From Paracentrotus lividus (lineage: Eukaryota; Echinodermata; Echinoidea; Camarodonta; Echinidae): a stretch of DNA of 64,000 nt. The position numbers and the translations under genes are program-made. This document shows, in pieces, positions 55,641 to 64,000 of the stretch. Position 1 is the stretch's first letter. The number at the start of each line of letters is the position of its first letter. The notes beneath the pieces are model-generated. The model was given only the letters and a program-made list of their open reading frames with translations. It was not told the DNA's origin and did no database searches. Location of the stretch: positions 14,476,356 through 14,540,355 of the forward strand of contig CALNVZ010003434.1 of assembly GCA_940671915.1 (NCBI GenBank). Reading direction: 5' to 3'.

Positions 55641-58600
55641 TAATCAACGAAAAAAACAAAACCAGAGAAAGAAAACAAAAAGAGCACTAAGAAAATAAAC
55701 AGGAAACAAAAAAAAAAAAAACAAATAAACAGAAAAAATAAAAAAGAAGGAAACAAAAAAAAAAAAGGAAAAAAAAAAATTCAGAAGAAAATAAAGAAGA
55801 AAGAAGAAAAACAAAAAAAAAAAAAAGAAAACAAAATACAAAAGAGATAATAAAAAAAAAAAGAGATGAACAAGCAAAAATAAAAAGAAAAAAGAAAATA
55901 AAAAAGATCAAAAACAGACAAACAAACAGAAAATCACAAACAAGAAAACAAACAAAAAACGAAACAAAAATTAAATGAAAAGAGCTAAAAACAAAAAAGA
56001 AAAATAGACAGCGAAAAAAAAAACAAAAACAATCAAAACAAAAAGAATAACAAAAAACAAACAAAAAAAAGAAGCGGGCAATCAAAAAAACTCAAAAAAA
56101 CAAAAAAGCCCAACAAACAACTAAAAAAACAAACAAAGCAAAAAAAATTAACAACAAGGAAAAGTATAAAACAAAGGCAGAGAAAAAAAGAAAATAAAAG
56201 AAGCAGCAAGCAACAAAATCAATTAACAAAAAAAGCGAAAAATAAAAGAAATAAAAAAAAAGCAATAAATAAACATAAAAAAAAAAAACAAGAGGTACAA
56301 ACCAAAAAGCAGAAAAAAAAAAAAAGCAAAAAGGAAAACAGAAAAGAAAAATATTAACAGAAAACAATAAACAAAAACATAAGAATGCAAAGAAACGCAA
56401 AAAGGACAACCAAGAAAAGATAAAATAAAAAGGAAACAGCAAAAAAAAAATAATCAGAAATAAAAACATAAAAAAATAAAAAAGATAAACAAAAAACAGA
56501 GACAAAAAAAATAAAAACAAAAATAAAAAAATAGCAAAATAAGCGAACATGAAAACGAAAAAAAAGACAAAAAAAAAACAATTAAAAAGCAATAGCAACA
56601 AACAAAAAAAAAAAATACAAAAAAAGAAAATAAAAAGAAAAAAAAGTCACAGAAAAAAAAAGAAAAAGACAACAAAAACAAATAAACAGTAGGATTATAA
56701 TATAAAAAAAACAGAGCACAAAAATCAAAAAAGAAAAAAATAAAAACGAATAAACATAGCCAAAAAAACAACACAAAAAAAAAAAAAAACAAAAAGGTAT
56801 AAAAACTAACAATATCAAAAAAAAAATAAATAGAAACCAACAAAAAATGACAAAAAAAAAACGAGAAAAAACAACATAGCACAAAAAAAGAATAGATAAC
56901 AAGCAAAAAAAAAAAAACGAAAAAAGAAAAAAATCAACAAAACAAAACAGAAAAAAAAGAAAGAAAAAAAAAAGACAAAAACAAATAAAGAAAAAAGAAG
57001 AAATGCAAAAAAAATTCAAAAAAAAGAAAAAAAGTAAAAACACCAATAAATCAAAAAAAAAAGAAGAAACAAAAACAAAAAATAAGAACAAAAAAAAAGA
57101 CAAGAACAAAAAAAAAAAAATAGAAGACATAAAAACAACATAAATAAAAAGCAAATCAAAAAAACAAGCCAAAAAAAAAACAAGAAAAAAAGCAAAATCA
57201 AACCACATAAGAAAAAAACGAAAAAAAAAAAAAAAACAAAGATAAACATAAAGAAAAAACAAAGGAAAAACAAAAAAAAATAAAAAACATAACATAAACA
57301 AAAAAAAATAAAAAAAGAAAACAAATAAAACATAACACAAAAAATCAAACAAAATAAAAAAACCACAAAAAAGAGAAAAAAAAAAAACCACGAGAACAAA
57401 GCAGAAAGAAAAACATACAACAACAAGAAAAAAAAAGGCAAGAACAGAACAAAAAAATAAATAACCAGAAAAAACAAATAAATACAAAAATAAACTAACA
57501 AAAAAGAAAAAAAAGAAATATAAAAAACAAGACAAGAACAAAAGAAAAAAAAAAAAAAAAAAACAGAAAATTAAAAGAAAGCAGAAAAAGCAAAAAAGCA
57601 AAAGCAACAATCAAGATAAAAGAAACAGAAGAACAGCAACAAAAAAAACACAAGAAGAACAAAAGAAAAAAGAAAGAGCACAAAGACACTAAAAAGACAA
57701 GAAAGAAAATACAACACGCAAAATACAAAAATAGAATAAAAAAAACAATATAAAACAAAATAAAGAACCTCAGACAAAAAAAACTAAGAAAGAATCAAAA
57801 AAGAGCACAAATGAAGAAAGTAAAGCAAAATCAAAAAATCACATAAAAAGCACAATACAAACAAAAAAATAACGAAACAGAAGCATAAAACAACAAACAA
57901 AAAGAAGAAGAAATTACAAATAAAAAAAAAAAAACAAAAAAAAAGAGACAAAAAGCACAAAGAAAAAATAGAAAATAGAAAAAACAACAAAAAAAATCAT
58001 AGACATAAATAAACCAAAAAAGAAACAACAAAAAAACAAAACAACATAAAAAAAAAAAAAAAAAGCAAAAGAAAAACAAAATGACAGATAAGAAAAACTA
58101 GTATGAGAAAAAACAAGATCAAAGAAACAAAAGAAAAAAACAAAAAAAAAAAACAAGAAGAAAAAAAAAAAATTAAAAAAAAAAACAAAAAGAAAAAAGA
58201 AAAAATAATACGAAACAGAAGCAAACAGCAAAAATTCAACAATAACAAATAAGCAAATAAACAATAAACAAAAAGCAAGAAAAAAAAAAAAACAAAAAAA
58301 AAATAAAAAAAAAAAACAACAAATCAAAAACCAATGAAACCGAATAAAAAAAAAACAATAAAAGAAGAAATCCAAAAAACAAAAATCAAAACAAGCCAGC
58401 ACGAGAAAGAGAAGAAAAAAAACCCAAAAGCAGAATAATAAGTGAAAAAACAGAAACACAATAAGAATCAAGAAGAATAACAAAAGAACACAAGAAGAAG
58501 AAAAAAATAAAAAAAGAGAGACGAAAAAGACAAGCAGGAAAGAGAACCAAGGCAGAAGAGCAGAAAAAGGAAGACAAACAAACAGTCAAAGGAAACAAAA

Positions 58601-61600
58601 TAAGAAACAAAACAAATACAAAGAAACAGACAAGAATTAATAAGAGCAGAAAAACATAAGATAGAAATAACAAAGAAAAAATCAGAAAGAAAAAAACAAA
58701 AAATAAAAACAAAAAAAAAATCAAAACAGAGCAGAAACAGAACAAAAAACAAAAATAAACAAAAGCATAAAAAAAAAAAAGAAAGGAAAAAATGATCAAA
58801 AACCAACAAAAAACTAGAAACAAAGCCACAAGATACAAATCAATCAAAAAAAAAAAGAGATAATATAAACAAAACAAAAAAGTAAGAAAAACAAAAAAAA
58901 GAAAAAAAAGGAAAAAATAAATCAAAAAAAAAAAATAAACAACAAAATCAGAAAAAAAAAAACAAACAAAATAAAAAGAAAAAAGCAACAGTTACAAGAA
59001 AACAAACAGAAAGAAGAACAAAAAACAAGACACAAATCAACAGCATACAATGAAGAGCAGATCAAAATAAAAACAAAAAGACAAAAAAAAAAACAAAAAA
59101 AACAAACATAAAAACTACAAAGATCAAGAAGAAAGAGAAGAGACAGAACAGCAAAAAGAGAAAAAAAAGCAAATAACAAAATAATAAAATCTAAGAAGAA
59201 AAAACTAAAATCAAAAAAAACAACAACACAAAACAAAATACAAATCAAAAAAATCAAAAAAAACAAAAACAAAAACAAAAAATAAAAAAAAACAAAAGAC
59301 AAAACACAAAAAAAAACAAAGACAAAAATCCAGAGACAAAACAAGAACACAAAAGCAACGCATCACAACAACAATACACAAAAAAAACAAATGCCACAAA
59401 AAAAACCAAAAGAGAAAAAAAAAAATCAAAACGAAAAAAATATAGAAAAAGCAATAAACAAAAGACAAATAACATCAAAAAACAAAGCAGAAAAACAAAA
59501 AAAATCATAACACAAAAACAAAAAAGAAAAATAACAAAAAACAACCATTAGAAACATCAAAAAAAAACAAAAAGCACAAAGAAAAGACCAAGAAATAAAA
59601 AGAAAAAAAAATTATAAAAAATGATAACATCAGAAACTCAAAACCAAACAAAAAAAAGTAAATACAAAGCATAAAAAAAAATGAAAAAAAAAAAAATGTC
59701 AAAAAAAGGCAACACAAAGAAAGAAAAAAAGACAAAAGAAAATACACACAACAAAAAACAAAATAACAACAAAACACAAAAGAAAAACAATAAAAAGCAA
59801 AAAACAAACGAATAAAAAGAATCCACAAATAAAATAAAAAAAATAAAAATAAAACAGAAAAATAACAGAAAAAAAAAGAATAACCAAAGATAACCAAGAC
59901 GGCAAAAAATAATAATCTACAAAGAAAAAAAAAAAAGCAAAAAAGAACAATAAAAGAAAAAAACAAAAACAAAAATAAAAAAAGAATAACAAAAGTAAAA
60001 AAAAACAAAAAACAAAAACATAAAAGAAAAAAAACATAACAAAGAAAACATTAAAGAATAAAATAAAAAGAAAAAAATGGAAAGCAAGAAAGGAAACAAA
60101 CAAGAGCAAACAGCAAATAAAAAAAACGCAAAAAAATATGAAAAAACAACAAAAAACAACAAGAAAATTTACAAGAAAGAGAAACAAAAAAAGAAAAAAA
60201 AGATCAAAAACACAAAATAAACAAAGAAAATCAAAGAAAGAAAAACAAAAAAAAAAATCAACAAAAGAAAACAATAAGCTGAAAAACAAAAAGCCAAACA
60301 CATCAGCCAAAAAAGAAAAGAAAAAAAAAACAAAAGAAAAAATAGAAAGAAAAAGCAAAATCAACCAAACAACATAAACAAAGAACTAAAAAACAGACTA
60401 ACAAAAAATATAGAAAACATAAAAAACAATGAAAGAACACACACAAAGCACATATACATCAAACAAAAAAAGAACTAAATACCAAGACGAAAAAATCAAT
60501 CAAAACCAAAAACACAACAAAAACAACAAAACATAAAAAAACAATATAGAAAAACAAAGATAAAACACGAGAATGATACTTAAAGAGAAATCAAAAAACA
60601 AAAGAAAAAAAAAAACAGTCAAAAAAATGAAAAATGCAAAAAGAGAGTAACAATAACAAACAACAAACAAAAAAATACAAAAAAGAAAAAAAGAACTTCA
60701 AAAAATCAGGAAAAAAGAAAAAAGACAACAACAAGACCAAAACACAGAAAAAATAGAAAGAACAACAGACAAAAAACAAGAAGAACACTCAATCAGAAAG
60801 AAGAACAAAAAAAGGAACGAGAAAAATCAAATAAAGAAAACAAAAAAATTCAGCAAACAAGAGACCAGTACCAAAACGAAACAAACAAGAAAAAAAAAAA
60901 AAACACGGAAAAAAAAAAATAAATGACAACAAACAAGAACAATAAAAGCAAACAACATCAAAATACAGCACAAAGCAAATACAATGAAGAAAAAAAAAAC
61001 CAAAAAAAGATAAAAAAAAAAACAAAGAAAAACAAAAAAAAAAAGAAGAAAAACAAAGAATAAATCAAAAAAAAAGAAAACAAGATAAAAAAATAGACAA
61101 GCAACAACCAACAAAAGAAAAAAAGAACAGAAGAAAACAAAAAAAACAGAGAAACAAAAAGAACGAAAAACGAAAGAAGAAAAATAAATAAGTCATATAG
61201 AAAAAATGCATAAAACAATAAAAAATAATAAAAATAAAATGAAAAAAAACAGAAGAGAAAAAAACAAGTAAAAACTAAAGAACAACAAAAAACAAAACAG
61301 AAACAAATAAAAGCACATCATAAAAATAAAGACACAATCACAAAAAATAAAAACTAAAAACAAAAAAATCAAAAAAAAGGAAAAACAAAAAAAATAAAAC
61401 AGCAAGAATACAACAATAAAAAAGAAAGATCAAAGAACACAATAGAACAGGACAAACAATAAGCAAACAAGCAATAAACAATAAATCAAGAAAAAAGAAC
61501 ATAACAAAAACATAAAAACCAGAACAGACAGAAAAACAAACAAAAAAGAAAAACAAACAGACAAAAGAATTGAGGAATAACAGAAAAAAGAAACAAAAAA

Positions 61601-64000
61601 TAAAAAACAAAAGGATCAAAACAAAGAAGAAGAAAAAAGAAAATAATCAGTAATAAACAAAAAAGAAAACAGACAGCAAAAAAATGAAAAAGAAAGAAAA
61701 AAAGGAAAAAATACTAAAAAGCAATAATTCCAAAAAAGAAGATAAAAGAAAAAAACAAAAAAAAACAGAAAAAAAAGACAGGAGAGTAAACACAAAATAA
61801 CAAGATACAGAATTCACAAAAAAAAGCATAAAAAACAAAAATGCAACATAACAAAAAAGCAGAAAACAAAGAAACAGCGAAACACAAAAAGCAACACAAA
61901 AAAAAACATAAAAGGAAAAAAAATACAAAAACAATACAGAAAAAAGCAATAAAATAAACAATAATAAACAGAAACACAAACAACAAAAAAAAAAGATCAC
62001 AGATGAACAGCAAAAAAAGACAAAAAAAATAAACTAAAAAAATCAAGAAAAAAAAACAAAGAGAAAAAAAAAGAACAACAAAAAACCGAAAAAAAATCAG
62101 AAAAGCAAAAAGAAAAAAAATAAAAAAAATTCCAAAAAATATAGCAAAATAAAAAAAAACAAAAGATAGAAAAACAAGAAATTAAAAAAAAAAAAGAAAG
62201 ACAAAAAACCAATAAAATAAAAAAAAAAATAAAATAAAAAAACAAAAACAAATAAAAGGCAAAATCTAAATAAAAAAAAAATACAACAAAGATAAAGAAA
62301 AGCAAAGCAAAAGTAAACAAGACACAACGAATTAAACGAAAAAGAAAAGAATAAAAAAAATAATCAGAGAAAAAATAAAACAAACAGCAATAAACAGAAA
62401 AAAAAAAAAAAAATAAAAAAAACAATATAAAAGAGAAATAAAAATAAAAAAAGGCAAAAAAACATCATAGAAAAAAAGAAACAACAACAAAACAAACGGA
62501 AGAATATAAAAATGCAAGAAAAAAACAAAAAAAAAACACAAAGAAATAATATGAAAAAAAAGAACACAATAAAAGAACAAAAAAAAAGTAAATTAGAAAA
62601 AAGAACAAAACAACAAATAAAAACAAAGAGAAAAAAAGAAGTCAGCTATCAAAACAAATCAGAACACAAAAACATCAAATACATAACACAAGTATAAGAA
62701 CAAAAACACAACAAAAACAGAGACAAGACAAAAAGAAATAAAAAAATAAAAAGAAAAAAAACAGACCAAAACACAACATCAAAAACATATAAAAAAAAAC
62801 AAAAATAAAAAAAGAAAAAAAAAAAATAAAGAAAAAAAAAAAATAAAAATAAGAAAAAGAGAACAAAAAATCAACAAAAAATAAAAAAAAAAAAATCAAA
62901 ATACAAAAAAAAAAATAATCAAGAAAAAAAAAAACAAGAAAAAAAACACAAAAAAAAAAAAGCAACAAAAGCAAAAAACAGAAAAAAAATAAAAGAAAAA
63001 TAAATAAGAAGACAAAAAAAAAGAAAAGACTGAAACAAAAAAGCAGGATCGAAAAAAAGAAAAAGAAAAACAAAATAAACAAGCAAAAAACAAGATCAAA
63101 TCATAAAGAAAAAAAGACATAAAATAAAAAGAAAGCAAGGCAATAACTAAGAACAAACATCATCAAAGCAAGACATAAAAGACAACAGAAAAATACATAA
63201 AACAATAAGGATGATAAAAACAAGAGAGAAGCAAAATATAAAAGAGTATCAAAAGCAAAGAAAAATAAAAAGACAAGCAAACGAAGAAACACGATAGAGA
63301 AAAACAAAAAAAAAAAAAATGAATCAAAAATATGACATAAAGCCAAAAGAAACAATAACCAACAGAAACAAAAATAAACAACAACAAGAAACACAAAGAA
63401 AAAAAAAAAAAAGAGCACAAAAAAACAAAACACCAAAAAAGAAGAAATAAGAAAAAATAGAAGCCCAAGAAAAGCGAACAAACACACAAGAAAAGAAAAA
63501 GAATTGAGAAAACAAAACAAAAAAAAAATCACAATGTCAAAAAAGAAAAAAGAAAAATCAAAACAAAAACAAGCAAAAAACAAAAAAAGAAAAAACAAAA
63601 AAAAAAACAAAAGCAAAAATAAAAAAAAAGACAACAGAAAAGAGAGAAGAGAGAACAGAAAGAAAAACGAAATCATCAAAAAAAGAAACAACAAAACAAT
63701 CAAATCACAAAACAATGCATAGCTAAAACAAATAACAAAAAATAAAATAAAAATCGAAAAAAAGAAAGAAATGAACAGAAAGAAATAAAAACAAGAAACG
63801 AAAGAAATAAATCTAAAAGAAGAAGTAAAAATAACATAAGAAATGCACAGAAAAAAAAACCATAGCACACAAAAAAAAAAAAAAGCAAGAGAAAAATACA
63901 TCAAAAAAAAAAAAGAAAGATTAAATACAAAAAAAAAAAAAACGAAAAAAAAGTAACGATAAACAAGACAGGAATAAGTATAAAAAAGAAAGAAGCAAAA
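55641..64000 (+). repeat. A-rich aperiodic low-complexity tract
   Basis: More than 8.3 kb in which A makes up roughly three quarters of bases by eye. The A runs are broken mostly by single C, G or T. No period, unit or embedded unique block was seen. The opposite strand gives long Phe/Leu-rich open frames only because TTT codes for Phe and stop codons are rarer there. No gene is supported. It may be an artefact. Confidence 0.85.

Noticed and set aside
55644-63904. Many long minus-strand open frames (up to 342 codons) rich in Phe and Leu
   Set aside because: They follow directly from the T-rich strand composition: TTT codons and few stops. No domain, no start context, no splice pattern.

Overview
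The window looks like nuclear DNA of a marine invertebrate deuterostome, most likely an echinoderm such as a sea urchin. It is AT-rich, has introns with GT-AG borders, is dense in short foldback transposons, and is strewn with the palindrome TACATGTA. The taxon is an inference; nothing in the window names the species. No prokaryotic operon, rRNA, tRNA or CRISPR array was seen.

Layout. 1-8003: a large inverted repeat. Its two arms (1-1703 and 6333-8003) face each other across two same-orientation copies of a TA-flanked terminal-inverted-repeat (TIR) element. Each copy carries a nested 1.5 kb element flanked by TTAA, and the two copies are separated by a 25-base run of N. 8004-23100: gene-poor DNA with several foldback elements (8645-8849, 13949-14535, 16816-18047, 21045-21280, 22852-23020) and a solo TIR (11811-11895) of the element seen at 1704-6332. 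23125-27387: a 4.3 kb TIR element whose interior is about 24 tandem copies of a ~135 bp unit, many alternating between two variants. 27400-36500: non-coding, with CT-rich microsatellites, small duplications and foldback elements. 36550-36954, minus strand: an intact, apparently intronless GLOD5-type glyoxalase-domain gene, 134 residues.

41861-54103, minus strand: one complete multi-exon gene, the main gene of the window. I joined 14 coding exons. Every junction is GT-AG, all phases agree, and the spliced frame is 1575 bp (524 residues plus stop). The product is a twelve-helix major facilitator transporter of the SVOP (SV2-related) family. Its introns hold foldback transposons, a TGACCT-rich minisatellite containing a perfect DR1 nuclear-receptor motif, and a short motif shared by two introns. 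Upstream of its start is a CpG-rich stretch that may be a bidirectional promoter, with a possible divergent first exon near 54451-54485.

55528-64000: a run of 36 G, a run of 22 T, then over 8 kb of aperiodic A-rich low-complexity sequence reaching the window end. It contains no credible gene and may be a sequencing or assembly artefact. The two genes have no evident functional link. The most unusual structures are the palindromic composite transposon, the satellite-filled TIR element and the A-rich tract.
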